Assembly (NCBI RefSeq): GCF_900167345.1
Contig: NZ_FUXB01000018.1
Span: 1 to 59,946, forward strand
Direction: 5' to 3'
Origin: Vibrio cincinnatiensis DSM 19608
Lineage (GTDB): Bacteria; Pseudomonadota; Gammaproteobacteria; Enterobacterales; Vibrionaceae
DNA: 59,946 bases
Positions 1 through 9,100 of this stretch are shown here, in pieces. Below the pieces are notes generated by a model, which saw only the letters and a program-made list of their open reading frames with translations, ran no database searches and had not been told where the DNA came from. Within the stretch, counting starts at the first letter, position 1. Each line of letters starts with the position of its first letter. The translations under genes were made by a program, and so were the position numbers.

Positions 1-14
1 TTTTTGTATAGAGA

Positions 15-715
15 AAACCCCCAGCTAGGCTGGGGGTTCCGTAAAGCTTTCAGCTATAAGTCAGTTATAAAACCCCTTTCAATTTGTTAAAACACTTTTG
101 CGGTCTGGCAACTGCAAGAGTTAAACGAGAATTGAAAGGGGGTCCCAATGGGGGACGAAAAGAGCTTAGCGCATACGCGTTGGAACTGTAAATACCACAT
201 AGTCTTTGCACCGAAGTATCGGCGACAGGTGTTTTATGGAGAAAAACGTAGAGCCATCGGAGAGATATTAAGGAAGCTATGTGAATGGAAGAATGTGAAC
301 ATTCTTGAAGCGGAGTGTTGTGCCGACCATATCCACATGCTTTTGGAAATTCCGCCCAAAATGAGTGTTTCCGCGTTTATGGGTTATTTGAAAGGTAAAA
401 GTAGTTTGATGCTTTATGAGCGCTTTGGTGATTTGAAGTTCAAATATCGGAATCGAGAATTTTGGTGTCGAGGTTATTACGTAGATACGGTCGGTAAGAA
501 TACGAAGAAGATCCAAGATTACATAAAGCACCAGTTGGAGCAGGATAAAATGGGAGAACAATTGTCGATCTCCTATCCAGGAAGCCCGTTTACGGGCCGC
601 AAGTAATCATCATATGCAAATGTCAGATCGATATGCGCCTGTTAGGGCGCTGCCAGTAGAAGAGCCTTATAGGCGCATATGAAAAACCACCGGCTATGCC
701 GGTGGATACTTTTTT
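15..715 (+). mobile_element. IS200/IS605-family insertion sequence (IS200 type, tnpA only)
   Basis: The element has a single transposase gene flanked by subterminal imperfect palindromes instead of terminal inverted repeats. The left hairpin is AACCCCCAGC-TAG-GCTGGGGGTT (16-38). The right hairpin is CCACCGGC-TAT-GCCGGTGG (687-705), followed by a T-rich tip. A 5' leader stem (ACCCCTTTCAATT about 71-84 against AATTGAAAGGGGG about 131-143) covers the ribosome-binding region of tnpA, as known for IS200, where it restrains translation. A further 10-bp inverted pair (631-640/671-680) follows tnpA. The exact ends are inferred, because this family makes no target duplication. It resembles IS1004 of V. 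cholerae in size and organisation; that match is from memory. Confidence 0.85.
148..606 (+). CDS. tnpA: IS200-type HUH transposase TnpA
   Basis: This 152-residue protein is the usual length for IS200/IS605 TnpA, the single-strand-specific Y1 transposase that excises and inserts the top strand through the hairpin ends. The HUH metal-binding motif is visible as CCADHIHMLLEIPP (around residues 58-71). The catalytic tyrosine region is the GYYVDTVGKN stretch near residue 110. The start ATG follows a GGGGG ribosome site that lies inside the leader stem, so translation is probably restrained. No TnpB or IscB partner is present, as expected for IS200. The gene is intact and may be active. Confidence 0.93.
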   Translation: MGDEKSLAHTRWNCKYHIVFAPKYRRQVFYGEKRRAIGEILRKLCEWKNVNILEAECCADHIHMLLEIPPKMSVSAFMGYLKGKSSLMLYERFGDLKFKYRNREFWCRGYYVDTVGKNTKKIQDYIKHQLEQDKMGEQLSISYPGSPFTGRK

Positions 716-1660
716 TTACTCGCGTATCGCGATCTCACCTAAGGGGACGTAACGTGCTTTATTATCCTCTCTGTAAAAGTTTCTCTTTTTGATTTGCCAT
801 CCGTAACGAATGTACTTGGTATCAGTAAGGTAATAACCCTCTCCCATGGCAATGCGTTCACGGTGTTCCACGCTTTTTTCTGGGTCGTTAAGAAAAGCCG
901 TTTCAGGGTGATTAAGACATGCTTTGCGTAGTTCTGGGAATAGGTTTCGAGAGTGTTTCGACCAAGCAAGAATGATGGTCTTTAACGTTTTGGTGTGAAA
1001 CTCCCCTGCATACGACTGACTGCTTTCAGCGTCATAGTCAGTCAGTGTTGCAACAATCACACCCTTTGCCCATTGTGGTACTACTAAGGTCTCTTGAAAC
1101 GTCTCCTCCGCTTGTTGATGTTCACGCCATGCTTGTTCTAAAGCTTGTTCTTTTGCCTCTTTTTTCGCGGTTTCCTCGGCTTTAGCTTGCTCCTCGACCT
1201 GTTTTACCTGTAAACGTCCTAGGTCGACAAATGAGAGATCTAATTCATAAGTGTGGATGAGTTCGATTAACTGCTGGTGGTCATTGTCATAAAGCCAAGG
1301 TTTATCAACGTCCCCTTTATGTTGGTGGTAATAACGAGCCATACTTAAGCAGTGCTCAGCAAAGCCGTGGTCATTACCATCACATCCTAAATCTAGGCGG
1401 CATTCATGCTGATGCTCATTATCAAAGGTCACGGTTACTTTTGTTTTGTCGTACCCGCCTAATGGGTTGCGTTTAGCCACCGCCAGAGCTTTCTTTTCAA
1501 ATTCACTAAAATCATAAAGTGTTTCTTCTGTGAACTCGCGGGATTCAGACCAGTGGACAAGAACCGTGAGTGGTTTGATTTTTTTTGTCTCTAGCGTAAG
1601 TAATGAATCTGACTGGTCTATAGATGAGCTGTTTGGGTTATCTTGATGTGTTGTTTGCAT
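716..1660 (-). CDS. LPD25-domain-like hypothetical protein
   Basis: The N-terminal half (VLVHWSES near residue 34, GYDKTKVTVTF near 69, RLDLG near 88) resembles the LPD25 domain found in proteins of plasmids, phages and integrative elements; this is recognised from memory. A Lys/Glu/Ala-rich probable coiled coil follows (about residues 150-190), then a C-terminal region rich in Trp, Tyr and Arg. The ATG at 1660 is chosen because AAGGAAC precedes it, and the longer frame (to 1708) would start inside a hairpin. The stop codon lies only about 10 bases from the IS hairpin, so the IS may have trimmed the original C-terminus. Function unknown. Confidence 0.6.
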   Translation of the reverse strand: MQTTHQDNPNSSSIDQSDSLLTLETKKIKPLTVLVHWSESREFTEETLYDFSEFEKKALAVAKRNPLGGYDKTKVTVTFDNEHQHECRLDLGCDGNDHGFAEHCLSMARYYHQHKGDVDKPWLYDNDHQQLIELIHTYELDLSFVDLGRLQVKQVEEQAKAEETAKKEAKEQALEQAWREHQQAEETFQETLVVPQWAKGVIVATLTDYDAESSQSYAGEFHTKTLKTIILAWSKHSRNLFPELRKACLNHPETAFLNDPEKSVEHRERIAMGEGYYLTDTKYIRYGWQIKKRNFYREDNKARYVPLGEIAIRE

Positions 1661-1693
1661 AGGTTGTTCCTTTTTACGAATGAAATAAAAAGA

Positions 1694-1713
1694 CCACCTT
1701 GTTATCAAGGTGG
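1694..1713 (-). terminator. Minus-strand hairpin with U-tract upstream of the LPD25-like gene
   Basis: A perfect CCACCTTG / CAAGGTGG stem with a 4-base loop is followed on the minus strand by TCTTTTTATTT. This is a textbook intrinsic terminator shape. It sits 34 bases before the chosen start of the LPD25-like gene, so it is either the terminator of a gene further upstream or an attenuator in the leader. Confidence 0.6.
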
Positions 1714-2267
1714 CCTCTAGAGTGGTGGGTGAACGTGCTTCTTGGTCGTTAAGCTGGTGGAGTAGTCGTTCCTTTTTCGATTAATGGGGTAATGCATAGT
1801 GATGAAATATATTTGAAAAAATTTGGATTCGAATTGATGGTAGGGGCAGAAGGGAGATGCTGAATGGTGGAGCATTTGGGCTAAAACAAAAAAATCACAT
1901 ATGAAACCGGAGCGCGGAAGTTTGGTTTTGCGCATTGTTGATTCTTCAATTCTCCCGTATTCTCCGTGTTTCAGAATGGATAAAGAGTTCGCGAGAGCAC
2001 AATTCGGTGGTTGCTCAAATAGTTGCGGTTAAAAAAGCAGCGACATAGTTAAAGCCAGCTTAGAAAAACACTTAGGGGTTTGCCTTTTGAAAATAGGTTC
2101 CCATCGGCTTTAACGTCGGTGGTTTTGGGCGTTTAAGAGTGACGTTCCCCATGCGTGGATACAAGAGCAAGAAACTCAGCTGAACTGAGTCCCTGAACAC
2201 AATGTTACGAACATGTGCCGACTGTTTTCACGATGTCGGTCAATAGTTGAAATGAATTGAGTAGAAT
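1714..2267. other. Intergenic region upstream of the type I R-M operon
   Basis: I see no convincing gene here. Small stem-loops lie close to hsdM: ACTCAG-CTGAA-CTGAGT (about 2176-2192) and CCGAC / GTCGG (about 2219-2240). They could belong to the hsd leader or promoter. A 72-codon minus-strand frame at 1717-1935 has no family resemblance and is not called. Confidence 0.4.
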
Positions 2268-4877
2268 ATGAATAAGCAACAATTAGCGGCAAAAATCTGG
2301 GAATCAGCAAACCAGATGCGTTCAAAGATCGAAGCAAACGAATACAAAGACTACATCTTAGGTTTCATATTTTATAAGTATCTCAGCGATCAACAGGTGG
2401 AGTTCGTCACCAAAGAAGGGATGACGCCCGATGAAATCAAAGCGCTAACAGAAGAAGATGCTGACACAGTTAAATACATTCAAGATAACCTTGGGTATTT
2501 CATCGCTTACGATAATTTGTTTTCAACATGGGTTGATCCAAAGTCTGACTTTGACGAATCTAACGTACGTGATGCGCTTTCTGCTTTTAGCCGTTTGATT
2601 TCTCCTACTTACAAAAAGTTGTTTGAAGGCATCTTTACTACCTTAGAAACAGGGTTAAGCAAACTCGGAGAAAGTGCGGGTAAGCGAACTAAAGCTATCA
2701 GCGACTTGTTGCACTTAATCAAAAGTATTCCAATGAACTCTAAGCAAGGCTATGACGTTCTGGGTTATATTTACGAGTACCTGATTGAAAAGTTTGCGGC
2801 TAATGCGGGTAAAAAAGCTGGGGAGTTTTACACACCTCATGAGGTCTCGGTTCTCATGTCGCACATCGTTGCTCATGAACTCAAAAATAAAGACACCATT
2901 GAGATTTACGATCCAACGTCTGGCTCTGGCTCACTCCTTATCAATATCGGTGAGGCTGTTGAAAAGTACGCTAAAAACAAAGACAGCATTACCTATTATG
3001 CTCAAGAGTTAAAAGCGAACACCTATAACCTAACCCGTATGAATTTGATCATGCGTGGTATTAAAGCCAGCAACATTAAAACTCGTAATGGCGATACTTT
3101 AGAAGACGATTGGCCGTACTTCGATGAGAACGATCCACAAGGCACTTACGATGCTCTATACGTGGACGCCGTTGTTTCTAACCCACCTTATTCACAACAA
3201 TGGGACCCTAGCTATAAAGATAGCGATCCTCGTTATTCTCGTTTTGGTCTCGCCCCAAAAACCAAAGCTGATTTTGCCTTTTTATTACACGATCTCTATC
3301 ACCTAAAACCTGATGGCATTATGACCATTGTCTTACCTCATGGTGTGTTGTTCCGTGGTGGTGAAGAGGGGGAGATCCGTAAGCAGCTTATTGAGCAGAA
3401 CCACATTGATGCCATTATTGGTTTGCCGAGTAACATCTTTTTTGGTACGGGTATTCCAACCGTGATTTTAGTACTTAAGCAAAAGCGTCAGAATACCGAT
3501 GTATTGGTTGTTGATGCGTCTAAGCACTTTATTAAAGAAGGTAAAAACAACAAGCTACAAGCGAGTGATATTAAGCGTATCGTTGATGTTGTTATCAATC
3601 GTGAAAGTATCGATAAATTCTCACAAGTCGTGAGTAAAGAAACCCTGCGCAGCAACGGCTACAACTTAAACATACCACGCTATGTAGATTCTTCAGCAGC
3701 GGCTGAAAGTTGGGACTTACACGCTACCATGTTAGGCGGTATTCCTAACAGTGAAATTGATGAACTCAATTCATACTGGCTTGCTTTTCCACAGCTACGC
3801 AGCGCTTTGTTTGCGGCTAAATCTTCTGCGTACAGTGAGTTAGCTATTGCTAAAGACGCTGTCAATACAAGTATTAGCAGTCATCCACAAGTAGTTGAGT
3901 TTATCGCGACTTATAAACAGGCTTTTACTGGGTTTGATGACGACTTAAACACCAAGCTTATTAAAGGTTGGCAAGGGGTTAACCGCAATCAACAAGAGGC
4001 TTCATTAAGTGCTGATCTCTTTAACCGATTAAGTCCCATTACTTTAATCGACAAATACCAAGCCTATCAGCTTCTAAACAACCAATGGCAAATCATTAGC
4101 GCCGATTTAGAAATGATGCAAACGGAAGGTTTTGACGCAACGAAGCAAGTTGATGCAAATATTGTCATCAAGAAAAAAGATGGTAAAGATACTGAGGTAC
4201 AAGATGGCTGGAAAGGTCACATCTTACCTTTTGCTTTAGTACAAAAGGTTCTCTTAAGCGATGACCTAGCAGCACTAGCTAAACAAGAGAATCGTTTGGC
4301 TGAAATTGCCAGCACACTTGAAGAAATTTTGGACTCACTCAGCGAAGAAGACAAAGAGCAAGATACGGTTAAAGAAAGTAAAGACGCCTTTGCCAATGCG
4401 GAAGTGGCAAAAGCAGCTAAGGTCTTCTTAAAAGAACAAAAAGACAGCAAGGTCAAATTTGCCGAAGACAGCTTGGATCCAGACGTCAGTTATAAGGCCA
4501 AAATTATTCGTGCGAACAAACTGATTGATGAAGAAAAAGCCTTGAAAAAAGCAGTTAAAGAAGCGGCTACTCAACTACACCTAAAAACGAAGTCAACCAT
4601 CGAGGGCTTGGGCGACGAGCAAGTGAATAACTTGCTGCACCTAAAATGGATTGCACCATTAAGCAGCGAGCTTGCTGCTAGGCCAAATAGTGTGATTACC
4701 GAGCTCACCAGCAAGGTGCAAGCCCTTACCGACAAATATGCCGTGACCTACTCACAAGTGGCTAATGAAATCAAAATCACGGAACAAAATTTGGCAGAAA
4801 TGATGGGCGAATTGACTGGCAATGAGTTTGATATGCAGGGCTTGAATGAGCTCACCAACTTATTGAAGGGCGCATAA
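2268..4877 (+). CDS. hsdM: Type I restriction-modification system methyltransferase subunit HsdM
   Basis: HsdM is the N6-adenine methyltransferase subunit that modifies the site chosen by HsdS and forms the M2S core of the restriction complex. An N-terminal HsdM helical domain (QLAAKIWESANQMR) precedes the N6_Mtase domain. The SAM-binding motif is DPTSGSGSLLINIG (about residue 216) and the catalytic NPPY motif is AVVSNPPYSQQW (about residue 304). The protein is 869 residues, much longer than the roughly 500-530 of classic HsdM. Beyond about residue 500 is a Lys/Glu-rich, probably helical extension, part of which may substitute for or contact HsdS/HsdR. Its stop is one base from hsdS, so the two are co-transcribed and translationally linked. 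Confidence 0.95.
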   Translation: MNKQQLAAKIWESANQMRSKIEANEYKDYILGFIFYKYLSDQQVEFVTKEGMTPDEIKALTEEDADTVKYIQDNLGYFIAYDNLFSTWVDPKSDFDESNVRDALSAFSRLISPTYKKLFEGIFTTLETGLSKLGESAGKRTKAISDLLHLIKSIPMNSKQGYDVLGYIYEYLIEKFAANAGKKAGEFYTPHEVSVLMSHIVAHELKNKDTIEIYDPTSGSGSLLINIGEAVEKYAKNKDSITYYAQELKANTYNLTRMNLIMRGIKASNIKTRNGDTLEDDWPYFDENDPQGTYDALYVDAVVSNPPYSQQWDPSYKDSDPRYSRFGLAPKTKADFAFLLHDLYHLKPDGIMTIVLPHGVLFRGGEEGEIRKQLIEQNHIDAIIGLPSNIFFGTGIPTVILVLKQKRQNTDVLVVDASKHFIKEGKNNKLQASDIKRIVDVVINRESIDKFSQVVSKETLRSNGYNLNIPRYVDSSAAAESWDLHATMLGGIPNSEIDELNSYWLAFPQLRSALFAAKSSAYSELAIAKDAVNTSISSHPQVVEFIATYKQAFTGFDDDLNTKLIKGWQGVNRNQQEASLSADLFNRLSPITLIDKYQAYQLLNNQWQIISADLEMMQTEGFDATKQVDANIVIKKKDGKDTEVQDGWKGHILPFALVQKVLLSDDLAALAKQENRLAEIASTLEEILDSLSEEDKEQDTVKESKDAFANAEVAKAAKVFLKEQKDSKVKFAEDSLDPDVSYKAKIIRANKLIDEEKALKKAVKEAATQLHLKTKSTIEGLGDEQVNNLLHLKWIAPLSSELAARPNSVITELTSKVQALTDKYAVTYSQVANEIKITEQNLAEMMGELTGNEFDMQGLNELTNLLKGA

Positions 4878-4878
4878 G

Positions 4879-6162
4879 ATGAGTGTTGAAAAAAAAGAGC
4901 CTGAGATTCGCTTTAAGAGATTTAGTGGGGAGTGGAAGCAACACAACCTTGGTGAACTCATAGATATTCGTTCTGCCGCACGAGTTCATAAAGAACAATG
5001 GACTGAAACTGGGGTTCCATTTTTTAGAACCAGTGATGTCGTATCTATATATAAAGGTCAAGAAAACGCTAAGGCTTTTATTTCTTATGATGTTTATAAA
5101 GAGCTAACTGGAAAAATTGGTAAGGTCTCAAGTGGCGACCTACTTGTTACTGGTGGCGGATCTATTGGTATCCCCTTTTTAGTTCCAAATGACAACCCGT
5201 TATATTTTAAGGATGCCGATCTACTATGGTTTAAGAATGACCAGAAATTCGATGGTTATTTTCTTTATACATTCCTGTTTAGTGAAACATTTAAAAAGTA
5301 CATCAAAAGTATCTCGCATATAGGTACGATTGCACACTACACCATTGAGCAGGCCAAATCGACGCCGATAAATAACTGTGAAAGAGCAGAACAAACAGCC
5401 ATTGGCAACACCTTCCAAAAGCTCGACAACCTAATCAATCAGCACCAACAAAAGCATGACAAGCTCAGTAACATCAAAACAGCCATGCTGGAAAGGATGT
5501 TCCCCAAACAAGGTGAAACCGTTCCAGAAATCCGCTTTAAAGGATTTAGTGGGGAGTGGGAAGAGAAGCCCTTTGGAACATGCTTTGCTAACGTACCAAA
5601 CAATACCCTTTCTCGAGCTGAGCTAAACTACCGAACTGGATTGGCAAAAAACATTCACTATGGAGACGTATTAATTAAATTTGGTGAAACTTTAGATGCA
5701 GATAGTGAACTGATACCGTTTATTACAAATAATGATGTTGCTAATAAGCTGAAACATACCGCTTTGCAGAGTGGTGACATAGTGATTGCTGATGCTGCCG
5801 AAGATAATACTGTTGGTAAGTGTGTAGAATTAATCAATGTAGGTGATCTGTTGGTTTTTTCTGGATTGCACACTATTGCTGTTAGGCCAACCCTGCCTTT
5901 TGGTTCTAAGTATCTTGGTTACTACTTAAACTCAGCTTCATACCATGACCAGCTTTCATCATTGATGCAAGGAACAAAAGTACTATCAATATCAAAGACC
6001 GCAATACAGAACACTCTTGTCGTATTTCCAAATAACGTTGAAGAGCAAGCTGCTATAGGTAATTATTTCCAAAAACTTGATGCACTGATCAATCAACACC
6101 AACAACAGATCACTAAACTCAATAACATCAAGCAGGCCTGCTTGAGCAAAATGTTTGTCTAG
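4879..6162 (+). CDS. hsdS: Type I restriction-modification specificity subunit HsdS
   Basis: This subunit determines the bipartite DNA target of the R-M complex. Two half-protein repeats are visible. Each starts with PEIRFK-(R/G)-FSGEW (about residues 8-20 and 215-227), runs through a divergent target-recognition domain, and ends with a conserved helix of the type FQKLDxLINQHQQ (about 175-205 and 395-425). The two target-recognition domains differ, so the recognition sequence should be asymmetric. It lies between hsdM (1-base gap) and hsdR (12-base gap with GGGAG). The repeats are also conserved at DNA level and could recombine. Length (427) is normal. Confidence 0.95.
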   Translation: MSVEKKEPEIRFKRFSGEWKQHNLGELIDIRSAARVHKEQWTETGVPFFRTSDVVSIYKGQENAKAFISYDVYKELTGKIGKVSSGDLLVTGGGSIGIPFLVPNDNPLYFKDADLLWFKNDQKFDGYFLYTFLFSETFKKYIKSISHIGTIAHYTIEQAKSTPINNCERAEQTAIGNTFQKLDNLINQHQQKHDKLSNIKTAMLERMFPKQGETVPEIRFKGFSGEWEEKPFGTCFANVPNNTLSRAELNYRTGLAKNIHYGDVLIKFGETLDADSELIPFITNNDVANKLKHTALQSGDIVIADAAEDNTVGKCVELINVGDLLVFSGLHTIAVRPTLPFGSKYLGYYLNSASYHDQLSSLMQGTKVLSISKTAIQNTLVVFPNNVEEQAAIGNYFQKLDALINQHQQQITKLNNIKQACLSKMFV

Positions 6163-6174
6163 CAGGGAGCGTGT

Positions 6175-9100
6175 ATGACTACCTTTAAAACCGAAGCACA
6201 ATTTGAGCAGACTTTTATTGAAGTTCTCACCCAAAAAGGGTGGGAACCAGAAGTGCTCAAAAACAAAACAGAAGCGGAGTTGCTGCAAAACTGGGCAAAC
6301 ATTTTGTTTGAAAACAATCGCCAACAAGATCGCTTAAACGATGTGCCACTGACTGCAACGGAAATGCAGCAGATTATTGAGCAAATCAAAGAGCTGAAAA
6401 CACCACTCAAGCTCAATGGGCTAATAAATGGCAAAACTGTAGCCATTAAGCGCGATAACCCTGATGACTTGCTGCACTATGGCAAAGAAGTCAGCTTAAA
6501 AATTTATGACCGCCAAGAAATTGCAGCGGGTCAAAGCCGTTACCAAATTGCGCAGCAACCAAAGTTTGAACGGGGAAGTCCGTTACGTAACGATCGTCGT
6601 GGTGATGTGTTGTTGCTAATAAACGGAATGCCCGTTATTCATATTGAGCTAAAACGAAGTGGCGTTCCGGTAAGTCAAGCTGTCAATCAAATTGAAAAGT
6701 ACTCGAAAGAAGGCATTTTTAACGGTCTGTTTTCGCTCATCCAAGTCTTTGTTGCTATGGAACCAAATGAGGCTAAATACTTTGCTAACCCCGGACTAGA
6801 TGGCAAGTTTAACCCTGATTACCAATTTCATTGGGCCGATTTTAATAACGAGCCTGTGAATCACTGGAAAGATATTGCTTCAACGCTGTTATCCATCCCA
6901 ATGGCGCACCAGTTGATTGGTTTTTACACCGTTGCCGATGATACCGATGGCGTGCTGAAGGTAATGCGCAGTTATCAGTACTACGCTGCGAATGCAATAT
7001 CGGACCGAGTGGCAAAAACTAGCTGGAAGCAGTTAGGGGGCGTAAACAACAAAGACAGGCTTGGTGGTTATGTATGGCATACCACAGGCTCGGGTAAAAC
7101 CATGACCAGCTTTAAGTCAGCGCAGTTGATTGCTCAATCAAAAGACGCCGATAAAGTGATTTTCTTAATGGACCGCATAGAGCTTGGCACTCAGTCTCTA
7201 ATTGAATATCAAGGGTTTGCCAGCGATGGAGAAGTGGTCCAAGCCACCGAAAATACACATGTACTTGTGACCAAGCTAAAGAGCACTGCGCCAGCTGATA
7301 CCTTAATTGTTAGTTCTATTCAAAAAATGAGCAATATTTTTGAAGAAACGGATAATGAGGGAGTTGCAACAAACTCGGCTGATATTGAAAAGATTCGCGC
7401 TAAGCGCTTGGTGTTTATTATTGATGAGGCGCACCGCTCAACGATGAGTGGAGGCAAAGAAGATAAAGAAGGCATGCTGGTAAGGGTAAAAAAAACCTTC
7501 CCTAAAGCACTTTTCTTTGGTTTTACTGGTACGCCCATTCATGAAGAAAACCAAGTCAACAGTAATACGACCACTGATGTGTTTGGTAACGAGTTGCATC
7601 GCTACAGTATTGCTGATGGTATCCGTGATGGAAACGTGTTGGGTTTTGACCCTTACAAAGTGTCTACTTTCAAGGACGGCGAACTAAGAAAAGAAATCGC
7701 CTTACAGCAAGCTAAGGCCAACTCGGTTACTGATGCGATGGCAGATCCTGCCAAAAAGAAAAAGTTTAATCACTTTATGAATGATGTGCCGATGGCGGGT
7801 TATAAAGATGCCACTGGCAAATATCATAAAGGCATTGAAGACTATGTCCCTAAAAGCCAGTATTTGACGGATGCCCACCAAGAAAAAGTCGTCGCTGACA
7901 TCTTGGATAAATGGGATGTGCTGAGCCAAGGCAGTAAATTTCACGCCATTTTTGCCACGAATAGTATCGCTGAGGCGATTGATTATTATCACCGTTTAAA
8001 AGCAGAAAAACCTGAACTAAAAATATCAGCCCTATTTGACCCTAACATTGATAACGATGGTAGTGGCGAACGAGGTCCAACATTTAAAGGTGATGGTCTC
8101 GAAGAGATTATGGCCGATTATAACGCCCGCTATGGCCTAGAGTTTGATTTTGCCCGTCATTCGGCCTTTAAAAAAGATATCGCCGCGCGGCTTGCTCATA
8201 AAGAACAATATAAGAATATTCACAAAGAACCTTCAAAGCAGCTGGACTTACTGATCGTGGTCGATCAAATGCTGACTGGATTTGATTCCAAGTGGGTGAA
8301 TACTTTGTATTTAGATAAGGTGATTAAGTACCAGAATATCATTCAGGCTTTCTCGCGTACCAATCGTTTGTTTGGTCCCGATAAACCCCACGGTATTATT
8401 CGTTATTATCGCTATCCACATACCATGGAGCAGCACATTAACGATGCAGTCAAACTTTACTCCGGCGATAAACCTATTGGACTGTTTGTTGATAGGCTGG
8501 TAAGTAACATTGAACTTATGAATCGGTTGTCAGCGGATATCTCTGAACTGTTTGCTAGTGCGGGTATTGAAAATTTTGAAACACTGCCAGACGATGTAGA
8601 ACTCTGTGCTAAGTTTACCGAATTATTTAATACCTTTAACAAGCACCTAGAAGCAGCCAAAGTACAAGGTCTGAATTGGGAGCAGTCTACCTATACTGAC
8701 TCATTAGAAGGCGAGAGCGGTGTTGAGCGTGAGGTCACTCTGGCTATAGATGAACTCACTTACATGAGCTTAGTTCAACGTTATAAAGAGCTTGCTGGTA
8801 AAAGGGACGGCAATGGTGACGGTTCAGGTAGTGATGTTCCTTTTGATATCAGTGGTTATTTAACTGAAATAGACACCGGTAAAATCGACGCCGATTACAT
8901 GAATAGCCGCTTTGATAAATATCTAAAAGAGCTTAATCAACACCAAGACTCTACTAGCGTTGAAGTCACACTCAATGAGTTACATAAGACATTTGCGTCA
9001 TTGAACCAAAGCGAACAAAAGTATGCCAAGCTCTTTTTACACGATTTACAACGTGGAGATGCAAAGTTAATTGAAGGACATACTTTTAGAGACTACATCA

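Noticed and set aside
1717..1935. 72-codon minus-strand frame upstream of the LPD25-like gene
   Set aside because: No ribosome site, odd composition and no family resemblance; probably chance.
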